This document shows, in pieces, positions 1 through 8,098 of a DNA stretch of 64,000 nucleotides. The DNA is from Flavobacterium sp. GTDB lineage: Bacteria > Bacteroidota > Bacteroidia > Flavobacteriales > Flavobacteriaceae. The notes beneath the pieces are model-generated. The model did not search any database. It was not told the origin of the DNA and worked only from the letters and a program-made list of their open reading frames with translations. The stretch spans positions 1 through 64,000 of the forward strand of contig NZ_SEBR01000005.1 in assembly GCF_004295795.1 (NCBI RefSeq). Reading direction: 5' to 3'. The translations under genes and the position numbers were made by a program. Every line of letters starts with the position of its first letter. Position 1 is the stretch's first letter.

Positions 1-68
1 GTGCCGACTGCACCGAGGAACAGCACGCACAGAACAGACGCAGCGAGTTCCTTATCGTAAAACAGTAA
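1..68 (+). CDS. OmpA-family protein, C-terminal end (partial)
   Basis: Only the last 21 codons lie in the window, read in frame 3 and ending at TAA 66-68. The peptide contains CTEEQH and then NRRSEFLIVK. This is the usual end of an OmpA-like peptidoglycan-binding domain in Bacteroidota, where the NRR motif precedes a hydrophobic last strand. The upstream body of the protein is outside the window, so size and any other domains cannot be judged. A rho-independent terminator follows 23 nt after the stop. Confidence 0.7.
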   Translation, partial: ADCTEEQHAQNRRSEFLIVKQ

Positions 69-90
69 ATTTTTTTCAGCGTTATATACA

Positions 91-119
91 AAACCCGGGC
101 TTTTATGCTCGGGTTTTTT
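91..119 (+). terminator. Rho-independent terminator after the OmpA-family gene
   Basis: The arms AACCCG and CGGGTT are extended by a G-T wobble and a GC pair around a short loop, and are followed by six T. Confidence 0.8.
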
Positions 120-522
120 GTTTGCAAAAGCATTCGTTTTTCGATTAGTTTCTCGAAACGCAAGCGCATCGGAATCGAAAACGAGAAAAAGAAATATGGA
201 TTAGCTGACATTCTAAAAACATCTTTCTATCCGTTATCGGAATCGGTTGAAAGTAATTCCCCAATTTCGTATCTGACAGTTTGAAGTCCGTGAAAACTTT
301 AAAAGCAAAAATGACCAATACCAGATTTGGCACCAGAAATCCAGAAGAAACCCACGAAGTTTTGTTGACAAAAGACGATTATCTTTACGAAGACAGAAGG
401 CTCATGCGGCAAGGGTGTCGCTAACAAACCTGACGTCCGCAGAAAAATCGCGATTTCAAAAAGCGAACATTCAGTTCTCGTTTGGTACGAAAACAATGCT
501 TCTGACGCATTCAAAACAAAAA
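120..522 (+). other. Intergenic stretch with possible decayed coding sequence
   Basis: No intact gene is visible in these 400 bases. Two overlapping open stretches, about 257-424 and 277-522, look protein-like but lack a consistent frame. The frame upstream of the ATP-grasp gene contains NDQYQIWHQ, and the neighbouring frame contains NPEETHEVLLT. This order loosely recalls the YQxW...HPEE region of REP-associated tyrosine transposases, so a frameshifted relic is possible. That reading is inference from a very short match. Confidence 0.25.
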
Positions 523-1335
523 ATGGAAACAATCCTCATCGTAAACGGCGAAAGTTATTGGCAAGATTATCTGCCGAACCATAACGTCGAACAAAAGAAA
601 ATCCAGTCGACCGAATGGCTACTGAAAAAAGGCGAACTATATGCGATAGACCAAAACGGTGTTTGCAAACCAAGTAAAATTCTATGGCGAGTGGGCGCGA
701 TCAGGCCAAATGCCAAACATAGAACGGCATTGGAAATCATCGCCATGTCCGGAATCCCTTGTGTGAACGCCGCCGAAGTTTTGGTCAAAGGATACGACAG
801 GCTGTCAATGCTGAACGTGACGAAAGCGTGTGAATTGCCTTTGATTCCATTCAATGTGGCAACGACATCGACGCATCTCAAGAACATCCAAATCGCGTTT
901 CCGTTTGTGGTGAAAGCCGGAAATTATCACGGAGGTTTCGGAAAAGTGCTCGTAGAAGACGAACGAAAATGGCAGGATGTGAAAGATTTGCTGTTCATTT
1001 CGGAGGACTACGTGACGGTCGAACCTTTTATCGACTACGAAAAAGATATCCGATATCTGGCGATTGGCGACAAGATTTGGGCAATGGCGCGAAAAGGCAA
1101 GTTTTGGAAAGCGAATGTAGAAACAACCGATTTCGTTTTGATAGATATCAACGAAAAGCTTCTTGAGCAAACCAAAAAACTCAAGGATTTCCTCAAGGCT
1201 GACATCGTCGCGATCGATATCCTCGAGGACAAAAACGGCGAGTATCATTTTGTGGAATACAACGACATTCCCGGACTTTCAGGTTTTCCGGACGAAGTGA
1301 AATCAGAACTTGCAAAATGCATCGAAAGCAAGTGA
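523..1335 (+). CDS. ATP-grasp domain protein, RimK/synapsin-like
   Basis: A 270-residue ATP-grasp enzyme that would couple ATP-driven acyl-phosphate formation to ligation of an amine or thiol; the substrate is unknown. Seen in the sequence: PFVVKAGNYHGGFGKV at residues 127-142 (ATP-binding lysine and glycine loop), DIRYLAIG at 175-182, FWKANV at 194-199, DIVAIDILED at 227-236 and FVEYNDIPG at 243-251, which supplies the metal-binding Glu and Asn. The frame is open upstream to 277, but the METILIV start at 523 gives the expected first strand of the fold, so the longer version (ATG 415) is less likely. Its end overlaps the next gene by 19 bp, so the two are probably co-translated. No graspetide-like precursor peptide is evident nearby. 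Confidence 0.75.
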   Translation: METILIVNGESYWQDYLPNHNVEQKKIQSTEWLLKKGELYAIDQNGVCKPSKILWRVGAIRPNAKHRTALEIIAMSGIPCVNAAEVLVKGYDRLSMLNVTKACELPLIPFNVATTSTHLKNIQIAFPFVVKAGNYHGGFGKVLVEDERKWQDVKDLLFISEDYVTVEPFIDYEKDIRYLAIGDKIWAMARKGKFWKANVETTDFVLIDINEKLLEQTKKLKDFLKADIVAIDILEDKNGEYHFVEYNDIPGLSGFPDEVKSELAKCIESK

Positions 1336-1751
1336 ATTGGCCCGACAAATCATTGGAAAGCCTCGAAAACGACGTTTGGAAATCAGGGGGAGAAGAACCG
1401 ACGACGCTGATTCGGACCTGTTTCGCCTTGCGCGAAAAGCCGTTATCACAATTTGAGGTGGAAGATTTGCGGATCATGATTGGACAAAATATCGGTTTGG
1501 CTTATTTGATTCCGATGGCGATTGAGGTTTTGCACCAGAACATTCTGGCGGAAGGCGATTTCTATGAGGGCGATTTGTTGAATTCAGTATTGACTGCCGA
1601 CGCAAAATACTGGCTGGAAAATAAGAGCGAATGGCAATCTGTCGTGGATTTGTTCGAGTCGAATTCAGAGAGACTGAAAACTGAGGACACCTCCAAATCC
1701 ATCAAAAAACAGTGGTTTGGGCATTTTTCAAATTTCGCTGTGATAGGTTGA
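1317..1751 (+). CDS. CDI-system immunity protein (CdiI_2-like)
   Basis: A 144-residue cytoplasmic protein. It contains KSLESLENDVW near the N-terminus, then RTCFALREKPLSQFEVEDLR, then IGQNIGLAYLIPMAIEVL, then AEGDFYEGDLLNSVL. This order matches the family annotated as contact-dependent growth inhibition system immunity protein, whose members neutralise a cognate toxin delivered by a neighbouring cell. The ATG lies inside the last codons of the ATP-grasp gene. No toxin, CdiA/CdiB pair or polymorphic-toxin gene lies within this window, so it is an orphan here. The family name rests on motif recognition; the toxin partner is unknown. Confidence 0.75.
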   Translation: MHRKQVNWPDKSLESLENDVWKSGGEEPTTLIRTCFALREKPLSQFEVEDLRIMIGQNIGLAYLIPMAIEVLHQNILAEGDFYEGDLLNSVLTADAKYWLENKSEWQSVVDLFESNSERLKTEDTSKSIKKQWFGHFSNFAVIG

Positions 1752-1758
1752 AACAGTT

Positions 1759-2160
1759 ATGGAGTTCAGTTCTGATGCGTTGGAAATCATCAAAAGGAGT
1801 AGGGAAACCGTGGTCGAACTTGGTGACGACCACATCTGGTCTTTACACTTTTTGGTGGCGATTTGGGAGAGCAGAAAATTCCGTCCGAATAACCTTGAAG
1901 TGCCGGACTTTGAGTTGAATCCTTGAAAATTTGCCGATTCTTTTCTTGGACGAACGATCTTGCTAAAGTTGAGTCCGAACAAATACTGATTGCGATGCTC
2001 TCGGATGCGAGAAGCTAGGGCGGAAATTGTCTGAAAACCTTGAAATTTATAGCTTCGGATTTTGAATCGGTCGCACAAAAGGCGAAAATTTGGGATCGAA
2101 AATGCTGTCAATCGTTGGTTCAAGCCGTTTTCCGATGTGAGTCCGAATAATCAGAATCTT
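1759..2160 (+). pseudogene. Decayed Clp N-domain-like gene
   Basis: An ATG at 1759 opens a 55-codon frame that stops at 1924-1926. It begins MEFSSDALEIIKRSRET and continues with a VELGDDHIWSLHFLVAIWES stretch. This resembles the first half of a Clp N-terminal repeat, the substrate or adaptor recognition domain of ClpA, ClpB and ClpC. Downstream, other frames contain SEQILIAML, KLSENLEIYSF and FESVAQKAKIWD, which fit a second repeat interrupted by several frameshifts and stops. It follows the immunity gene by 7 bp, so it may once have been the third gene of that operon. The first 55 codons could still be translated. Confidence 0.45.
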
Positions 2161-2235
2161 GTAAAGTCTGCTCGGCATCTGAACTAATCGACGTGATTCC
2201 CGAAAGATTCGACTTCAATCGGTTAACTTTAGAAA

Positions 2236-2856
2236 ATGAAAAAACTCAGCCTTTCACTTTTCGTAATTTTTGTGGTTTTCTTCGGATTCGTCGCAATGCG
2301 AAAAGACGATTTCTCGAAGCTGCACGAAGGCGACCTGATTTTCCAGACATCCCTTTCCAGCCAAAGTAAAGCGATTCAGCTGGCGACCAAATCGAAATAT
2401 TCGCACTGCGGGATTTTGTTCAGGGAAAACGGAAGGTGGTTTGTTTTCGAGGCGATCCAACCTGTGAAAAAGACGACTTTGGAAAGTTGGATAAAGCGAG
2501 GACAGAACAAGAAATATGTCGTCAAAAGGCTCAAAGACGAATCAGTGCTGAACGCCGATGTTCTTCGAAAAATGCAGCTTGTAGGTAAGACAATGATCGG
2601 GAAGAATTATGATCTGGGGTTCGGTTGGAGTGACGACAAGATCTATTGTTCGGAGCTGATCTGGAAAATTTACAAACGCGGCGCGGGCATCGAGATCGGA
2701 AAACTGCAAAAGCTTCGCGATTTCGACTTGTCTGATGCGACGGTAAAATCAATTTTGAAAGCGCGATATGGCAATAAGATTCCGTTGGATGAAACCGTGA
2801 TTTCTCCCGTTTCGATTTTTGAGAGCGGAAATCTGAAGACGGTTTTGAGTAAGTAG
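2236..2856 (+). CDS. YiiX/YebB-like permuted papain-fold cysteine hydrolase
   Basis: A 206-residue protein with an N-terminal hydrophobic segment (residues 5-20), so it is exported or membrane-anchored. The domain belongs to the permuted NlpC/P60-like group: GDLIFQ opens the fold, His57 sits in KYSHCGI, the acidic residue is in FVFEA (about 71-74), and the catalytic Cys138 is in IYCSELIWK. This order of His before Cys is typical of the YiiX family, whose members are thought to cleave peptide or lipid-linked substrates in the envelope. The gene stands alone, preceded by the decayed Clp-N-like gene and followed by a repeat-like region and a terminator. Confidence 0.85.
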   Translation: MKKLSLSLFVIFVVFFGFVAMRKDDFSKLHEGDLIFQTSLSSQSKAIQLATKSKYSHCGILFRENGRWFVFEAIQPVKKTTLESWIKRGQNKKYVVKRLKDESVLNADVLRKMQLVGKTMIGKNYDLGFGWSDDKIYCSELIWKIYKRGAGIEIGKLQKLRDFDLSDATVKSILKARYGNKIPLDETVISPVSIFESGNLKTVLSK

Positions 2857-2944
2857 ACATGAAAGCACTTCACACTTGCGTCAAGGCTCGGAGCCGATTT
2901 AAAGCCCATATTTCCACGAAATTTTATTGAATGCATTTTGCCTA

Positions 2945-3090
2945 GCCCGGATGTTTGCGAGTAGCCCACAGCCTCGGAAATCCTGTTTTTTGACGTTTTG
3001 CGCGGCGACCTTGTGAAGCCCGACGCAAAGCGCACAAAAAACCGATTTGCGGGCGAGGACTACTGCGAGACAGCCGGAAATTGCTCCCCA
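2945..3090. repeat. Probable interspersed intergenic element, degenerate copy
   Basis: Non-coding stretch with the blocks TAGCCCGGATG, CTCGGAAATCCTG, GAAGCCCGACG and CAGCCGGAAATTGCTCC. These resemble, more weakly, the end motifs of the elements at 10001-10143 and 46784-46885. It lies between a gene end and a bidirectional terminator. Confidence 0.35.
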
Positions 3091-3120
3091 TAAAAAAACC
3101 GGCACTGAGGCCGGTTTTTA
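3091..3120. terminator. Bidirectional terminator between convergent genes
   Basis: The stem AAAACCGGC/GCCGGTTTT has an ACTGAG loop region, with A-rich and T-rich flanks on both sides, so it can serve both the plus-strand gene ending at 2856 and the minus-strand gene ending at 3138. Confidence 0.85.
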
Positions 3121-3137
3121 TGAGAATCGAAAGGGTG

Positions 3138-4553
3138 TTATGGAGTAACCTTTACGTTGTCGATTTGCATCGTAGTTGTAATTCCGGTGCTGTTTCCTGT
3201 GTATTTGATTAGGAAGAAACCGTTTCCTGTCACGCCGGCCGGAATCGTATAGTTTCCGCTGTTTGTGAAGTTCGTGGCATAACCAGAAGTTGAACCCGAG
3301 GCAATCGTGAAGTTCGACGTGATGTCTACCAAAGTAGCGTCATCGACGTTTTGACCTGCAACGTAGTTTGTCGAGTAGTATACTTTAAGAACCGCTCCGT
3401 TGTTGAATCCGTCTTTGGTTTGGAAAGAGAATTTGTTTCCTGGCGTCATCAAAACCGGGAAAGCCAAATAAACCGTGTTCGACTGATTCGAGTTGAACGA
3501 TGAAAACTGTGCGTATTTGTTTGATGAGAACGTTCTTACGCTCCAATATTTCGAACCGATGTTGGCGTCGTTTACCAGGTTGGCAAGCGTTTGTCCGTTG
3601 TAGTTGCTCGTCGTTGGGTAGCTTTCGAAAGTTTCGTTGAATGTCGGGTTGAACTGGATGTTCGCTCCAACAAGCGCCGGATAAGCATCAACACGTGGGC
3701 CAGACAAATGGATGTCGCTTTGTGAACGCACCATGAACTGGAATGTGCTTCCGAATTTTGTCATTACGCCACGGATCGATCCGCTTTCTGCCGGAACAGT
3801 TTCGTTGATGAACGAGGCGAAGCTGCTGAAACGGATGATCCCGTCTCCTGCGAAAGACAATGGCGGAACAGATGAACTCACCAAAGCGTGATTCGTAGCG
3901 CCACCGCCTGAATCTACGTCGTAGAATTTGCGTCCTACAGAACCGTCGGCGAATTGGACGTTGTCGATTTCGATAAGCGTTCCAAGAACTGCATTCGTGT
4001 ATGCTTGCGTGATTGTCACGTGGCGCAACAATTCTGATTCTTCAACCTGCTCGCAGCCTACAAATACGTTTTTCTTCCAATCTCCTTCGGCGATACGGCC
4101 AACTGATGGCGTATCTGTCGGAGCTGGTTGATACAAAGCACCAATCGTTAGGATTCCGTTTGTAACTGCGGTGTAAAGTCCGTTCATTTTGACGTAGACT
4201 TTTCTTCCCGGGATGAAATTGTATCCATACATGGTCGTCACGTCCAAGGCGATCGCGAATCCGATTGGATCTGTTCCGTCAGTAGGAAGCGTTTGAAGGT
4301 AAACTGTCTTGAAGAAGTTCCCTTTTTCGTCGTTTGACGTCACGTAACCTTCGATGATGTCTTCTGTAGCCGATTCGTAAAGAACAGGTGAAGAAGTAGC
4401 GGCATTTTTCACGTCGAGAACAGCTTTGTTCGCAACAAGTCCCGGATCAACGCAGTCATTTGCCGGAGCCGAATAATCGTCGCTGTTCACACAGCTTACG
4501 GTCAAGCCGAGAGCAAGCAACAACAACGCTGATTTTTTTATGATGGATTTCAT
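3138..4553 (-). CDS. DUF5689-domain surface lipoprotein
   Basis: A 471-residue lipoprotein with a type II signal peptide; the lipobox Cys is residue 21 in LTVSC. An acidic S-D-D stretch follows the Cys, as is common for surface-exposed lipoproteins in Bacteroidota. Residues about 40-280 match the DUF5689 type, which often contains an OB-like nucleic-acid-binding fold: EGYVTSNDEKGNFFKT, then GRKVYVKMNGLY, then the RSQSDI end. Residues about 300-471 form a beta-rich jelly-roll-like domain ending in MQIDNVKV, related to the next gene. It is the third gene of the receptor operon, 6 bp after the preceding stop. Ligand unknown; nucleic acid is an inference from the domain and the divergent nuclease-family gene. 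Confidence 0.75.
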   Translation of the reverse strand: MKSIIKKSALLLLALGLTVSCVNSDDYSAPANDCVDPGLVANKAVLDVKNAATSSPVLYESATEDIIEGYVTSNDEKGNFFKTVYLQTLPTDGTDPIGFAIALDVTTMYGYNFIPGRKVYVKMNGLYTAVTNGILTIGALYQPAPTDTPSVGRIAEGDWKKNVFVGCEQVEESELLRHVTITQAYTNAVLGTLIEIDNVQFADGSVGRKFYDVDSGGGATNHALVSSSVPPLSFAGDGIIRFSSFASFINETVPAESGSIRGVMTKFGSTFQFMVRSQSDIHLSGPRVDAYPALVGANIQFNPTFNETFESYPTTSNYNGQTLANLVNDANIGSKYWSVRTFSSNKYAQFSSFNSNQSNTVYLAFPVLMTPGNKFSFQTKDGFNNGAVLKVYYSTNYVAGQNVDDATLVDITSNFTIASGSTSGYATNFTNSGNYTIPAGVTGNGFFLIKYTGNSTGITTTMQIDNVKVTP

Positions 4554-4559
4554 GGCTTT

Positions 4560-5183
4560 TTAGTTTTGGTAAGAGATTTTCACGTTGTCGATTTGGTAAC
4601 CTCCGTCAATCGCGGCAGCAGTTCCGCCAGTCACTTTGAAAGCGATGTGGGCAGTTCCTGTGTAAGTAGACAAATCGATGTTTCCTGAATCCTGGAATTC
4701 GAAATAAGTCGCGCTTGTTCCCGGAATGGATGCAGGAAGCGCAGTCCAGGTAGCGGCGTTGATGTTCGCTTCGGTTCCGTCCCAGTCTGTAGAGATCAAT
4801 ACCTCGAGTGAGTTCGATGCATCGGTCACATAACTTTGGGAAACGTCGAATTTCAATGACTCGCCTTCTTGTTCGTCAAGGTTCACAGCTGGAGAAATCA
4901 ACCATCCGATGTTCGTGGCGTCACCTGATTGGTAACCTGTGAACTCGGCATAATTGTTTCCGCTGTAAGTTTGGTTCTTCCAACGCATCGCTCCCGCTGT
5001 CACAAAATTGGACCATCCGGTAACGTCAAGGATCGTGTTGTCTGCAGCGCCGTTCTCAAAATCCTGTCCCAGGATAAGTGGCGTGTAGTTAGGCAATTCC
5101 GTATCGTCGTCGCCAACGCAGCTTACCAAAGCCGCCGACGCGATGAGGGCCAATCCGAAAAATTTAAACATTCTCATTTTCAT
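4560..5183 (-). CDS. Choice-of-anchor-J-type surface lipoprotein
   Basis: A 207-residue lipoprotein with lipobox Cys22 in ALVSC and acidic residues just after it. The rest is one beta-sandwich: QDFENG near the start, GWSNF, WLISPAVNL in the middle and GYQIDNVKI at the end. This is the pattern of jelly-roll domains (choice-of-anchor J, cleaved adhesin-like) found on cell-surface proteins of Flavobacteria. The C-terminal half of the neighbouring DUF5689 protein has the same pattern, so the pair may bind related ligands. It lies 5 bp after the receptor stop, in the same operon. ATG codons at 5183 and 5177 are both possible starts. Confidence 0.65.
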   Translation of the reverse strand: MKMRMFKFFGLALIASAALVSCVGDDDTELPNYTPLILGQDFENGAADNTILDVTGWSNFVTAGAMRWKNQTYSGNNYAEFTGYQSGDATNIGWLISPAVNLDEQEGESLKFDVSQSYVTDASNSLEVLISTDWDGTEANINAATWTALPASIPGTSATYFEFQDSGNIDLSTYTGTAHIAFKVTGGTAAAIDGGYQIDNVKISYQN

Positions 5184-5188
5184 AGCAA

Positions 5189-7963
5189 TTAAAATTGGAT
5201 GTACAAGTTAACGAAATATGTTCTTCCGTAACCTTGGAAGTATCTCGGGCCAAATTGAGGCGTTCCGCTGGCAAGGTCTGTGTCAAGCTCGCGGTAGTTA
5301 CCGTTACGAGCTTGTTCGTATCCGCCGGTGCGGTATTTCTCGTCGAAAAGGTTGTTGACGCTGGCGAAGAATCCGAGCGTTTTTCCATCGATTCTCCAAG
5401 ACTTTCCACCTGTAAGGTTCACAAGGTAGAAATTGTCAAGTCTTTCCTGTTGCAACAAACGACGCGCACGAGTTGGGTCGATGTTAAGGAATTCGTCTCC
5501 CGTTTCAGGGTTGCGGAAGAAATTGTCCGTGCGCAAGATTGGGGAAACGTCAAGGAAGTTGTCTGCCAGGTAGTTTCCGTTGGCACCGATCCACCAGAAA
5601 TGCGGATCGCGGTACTCAATTCCTACAGAGTAAGCTTGCTGAGGCGTGCCCGGCAATCTGTAGTTTTTCAAGTGCGATCTTCCGTAGTTGATAAGCGGAT
5701 TCGGGTTGTCTGGCGTAGCAGCGGCATCCTGGTTCAGGAAAACGTTAGGATTGTTGTCGTACGTAAATTGTCCGTAGGCGGCGCTTCCCGTAATTTTGAT
5801 AGTCGAAGTAAGTTGGTATTCCAAACCGAGTTCTCCACCCATGTATTTCTTGTCTAGGTTGGTAACGGTTTCGGCAACAAATGCATCGGCATCTGAACCT
5901 TCACCTTCGAAAATACCTTCAGCAAAGAAGAAAGACGTTTCCGTAGCGTTTTTCACTTTGGCGTAATAACCTGTCAAACGGGCTTTGAATTTCGGCATTC
6001 TGATTACGTAGCTTCCGTCTGCAGAAACGATGTTCTCGCTTACGGCTTCTTCCATGATGTTGTTGCTCAAACGCGCATTCGGGAATACGTTGCGCATCGT
6101 TGGCGCTTTCGACATGTACAATCCGTTGAATACGAAATAGTTTTGTCCGTTGAGTTTGTAAGTAAGTCCACCTTTGAATCCGAAGTTTTCAAAAACCACC
6201 GATTTGCTTTTTCCGAAAGAGTTCGTCGGATAATATCCGTTTCTGTACAAACCTTCTCTTTGGTATTCCGTGCGAGTGAAATTCTGGGCAAGGTAGAAAT
6301 CGAAAGTCTTGTAGGCGAACTTGAATTGCGTAAACGCATCGGCAACATTGGCCTCAAGGTTATAGTTGTATCCGAAAGCATCGCCCACGCCTACATTGCG
6401 GTTCGGGTTGTTCAGGTCAGATTGTTCCTGGTCGCCAGTTCCGAAAGCGTCGATGTCTCTGTAGAATTGTCCGCCCAAAAGATCCAAAAGGTTCTGGAAG
6501 TTGTGCGATTTCAATTTGCGGAAAGAGGCTCCGGCGTTCAAAGCGATGTTGTCAGAAAGTTGTGACGTCAGGATAGAGTTTGCAGTCCATTGCTTGTCAT
6601 CTGTGCGATCTTCGTAAAGTACGTAAACGCTGTTTCCGTCTTCTGTGTTCTGGTTCGTGTTGTACAAGAAGTTCCAGTCGATTTGACGGTTTTGGTAAAA
6701 CGGAGTCGTTGAAGCCAAGGTCGTTGTCGATCCAGGGAAAGTATCCGTAAGGTTGTATCCGTAGAAACTTGGCAAGTTTCTGTAGTAAGTTGGGTCAGGG
6801 TTTCTCGCATCCTGGTAATCCAAACGGCTGTTTCCAACAGAACCGCTTTGGAACGATACGTTTGTCTGCAAGCTTGTCTTGTCGTTGAACTTCCAGTAGT
6901 GCGTAAGCATGTTGATTGGCTCTTCTACGTCTTTGTCGCGTGAGTTGCGCTTCTTGCCGTTTTGCCATCCCCAATAAGAGTTGTATTCTTCACCTGCGAT
7001 GTTGATTACCTCGGCAGTGTTGGGAGAGTTCTTTCCACGGCTGTTTTGCGCGTAGATCGAAGTGAAGTTCAAGGAATGGTGTTCGTTGAAACGTTTTTCG
7101 ACGCTGGCAAAAACCGAAAACGCATCGTAATCTGTTCCTTCGAAATAACCTTCCTGAGCCCAACGGCGTGATGCCGAAACTACATAAGCCCATCCGTCTT
7201 TGCTCAATCCAGAGGCGTGAGTTGCCATTGTTCTCCAGCTGTAGTTCGTGTTCGTTCCCGAGAAAGAGACGCGGGTTCCGGCGCGGTAAATCGAAGCGCG
7301 TGTGTTGATTTCCTGAGTTCCGAGGATTCCTCCGAAAGTATAATCAGATGGAGCAGAACCCATCGTGAATTCCTGGTTGCGCGTCGCATCGTTCAAGCCG
7401 CCCCAGTTGCTCCACTGCGGACGTCCGTCGTATATTTTGTTCATGGTGACGCCGTTGATCATCGTCGTACCGTATTCGTTGTCAAAACCTCTGATTCTGA
7501 AACGGGCTTGTCCCCAGTTGAAGGCCGCCGACTGTTGGAAAACGTCGCGAGTTGCCTGAAGAAGTCCGGCAGTCGTTTCTGATCCGGAGTTGTCGTCACC
7601 AAGGTCGTTTTCTGTTATCGTGATAAGCGACAACTGTTGTTCTGAGGTAATGTCTTCCTCTAGAGCGACAGTTCCGAGGTCAAGGATTTTTCCTTGTTGG
7701 ATCGTCACCGGAATCAATTGATCCTTGAATCCCGTGAAACGTACTCTGACCATTTGATCTCCCGTGGCCATTTCCTTGAAGTTGAACGCACCACTGATGT
7801 TGGTAAGTTCTGTGAGATTGGTGTTAATCACACTTACCTCGACATTTGGCATCGGGCGTTGCGATTTTGCATCCACGACTTTACCGGTCATACTGGTAGT
7901 AGCCTGCGAGAATGCGATAAGTGCCTGCATAGAAAGTAGAACACTAAGGACAAGTTTTCTCAT
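5189..7963 (-). CDS. TonB-dependent outer-membrane receptor with carboxypeptidase-like N-domain
   Basis: A 924-residue outer-membrane transporter that takes up a ligand using proton-motive force through TonB-ExbBD. A signal peptide ends near residue 20 (AFSQA). Residues about 22-105 form a carboxypeptidase-regulatory-like domain (TGKVVDAKSQRPMPNVEV). A plug follows, with RFRIRGFDNEYGTTMINGV, and then a 22-strand-type barrel ending in FVNLYIQF. It is the first gene of a three-gene operon with two surface lipoproteins, an arrangement like SusCD although no SusD homologue is present. A minus-7 box TACATTTG on the minus strand lies at 8025-8018. The divergent gene encodes a secreted endonuclease/phosphatase. 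Substrate not determined by sequence. Confidence 0.9.
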   Translation of the reverse strand: MRKLVLSVLLSMQALIAFSQATTSMTGKVVDAKSQRPMPNVEVSVINTNLTELTNISGAFNFKEMATGDQMVRVRFTGFKDQLIPVTIQQGKILDLGTVALEEDITSEQQLSLITITENDLGDDNSGSETTAGLLQATRDVFQQSAAFNWGQARFRIRGFDNEYGTTMINGVTMNKIYDGRPQWSNWGGLNDATRNQEFTMGSAPSDYTFGGILGTQEINTRASIYRAGTRVSFSGTNTNYSWRTMATHASGLSKDGWAYVVSASRRWAQEGYFEGTDYDAFSVFASVEKRFNEHHSLNFTSIYAQNSRGKNSPNTAEVINIAGEEYNSYWGWQNGKKRNSRDKDVEEPINMLTHYWKFNDKTSLQTNVSFQSGSVGNSRLDYQDARNPDPTYYRNLPSFYGYNLTDTFPGSTTTLASTTPFYQNRQIDWNFLYNTNQNTEDGNSVYVLYEDRTDDKQWTANSILTSQLSDNIALNAGASFRKLKSHNFQNLLDLLGGQFYRDIDAFGTGDQEQSDLNNPNRNVGVGDAFGYNYNLEANVADAFTQFKFAYKTFDFYLAQNFTRTEYQREGLYRNGYYPTNSFGKSKSVVFENFGFKGGLTYKLNGQNYFVFNGLYMSKAPTMRNVFPNARLSNNIMEEAVSENIVSADGSYVIRMPKFKARLTGYYAKVKNATETSFFFAEGIFEGEGSDADAFVAETVTNLDKKYMGGELGLEYQLTSTIKITGSAAYGQFTYDNNPNVFLNQDAAATPDNPNPLINYGRSHLKNYRLPGTPQQAYSVGIEYRDPHFWWIGANGNYLADNFLDVSPILRTDNFFRNPETGDEFLNIDPTRARRLLQQERLDNFYLVNLTGGKSWRIDGKTLGFFASVNNLFDEKYRTGGYEQARNGNYRELDTDLASGTPQFGPRYFQGYGRTYFVNLYIQF

Positions 7964-8017
7964 ATTAAAAATTAAAATTAATTCAGTTTCAGAGTCTTAA
8001 TAAAAACTTAAAGCGGG

Positions 8018-8053
8018 CAAATGTACTGCTTTTAGTAATATTATTTACTTTTG
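8018..8053. promoter_or_regulatory. Divergent promoter region of receptor operon and nuclease-family gene
   Basis: The 135-bp gap holds one minus-7 box per strand: TACATTTG on the minus strand (8025 to 8018) and TACTTTTG on the plus strand (8046-8053). Both fit TAnnTTTG. No clear minus-33 TTTG is seen at the usual spacing for either. The closeness suggests shared control of the two units. Confidence 0.5.
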
Positions 8054-8098
8054 GCTCGAGTTTTGTGTAAAACTTGACCTTAAATTAATATTAGATTT

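Noticed and set aside
415..522. Longer N-terminus of the ATP-grasp protein
   Set aside because: The extra 36 residues do not resemble the fold, and METILIV is a natural first strand.
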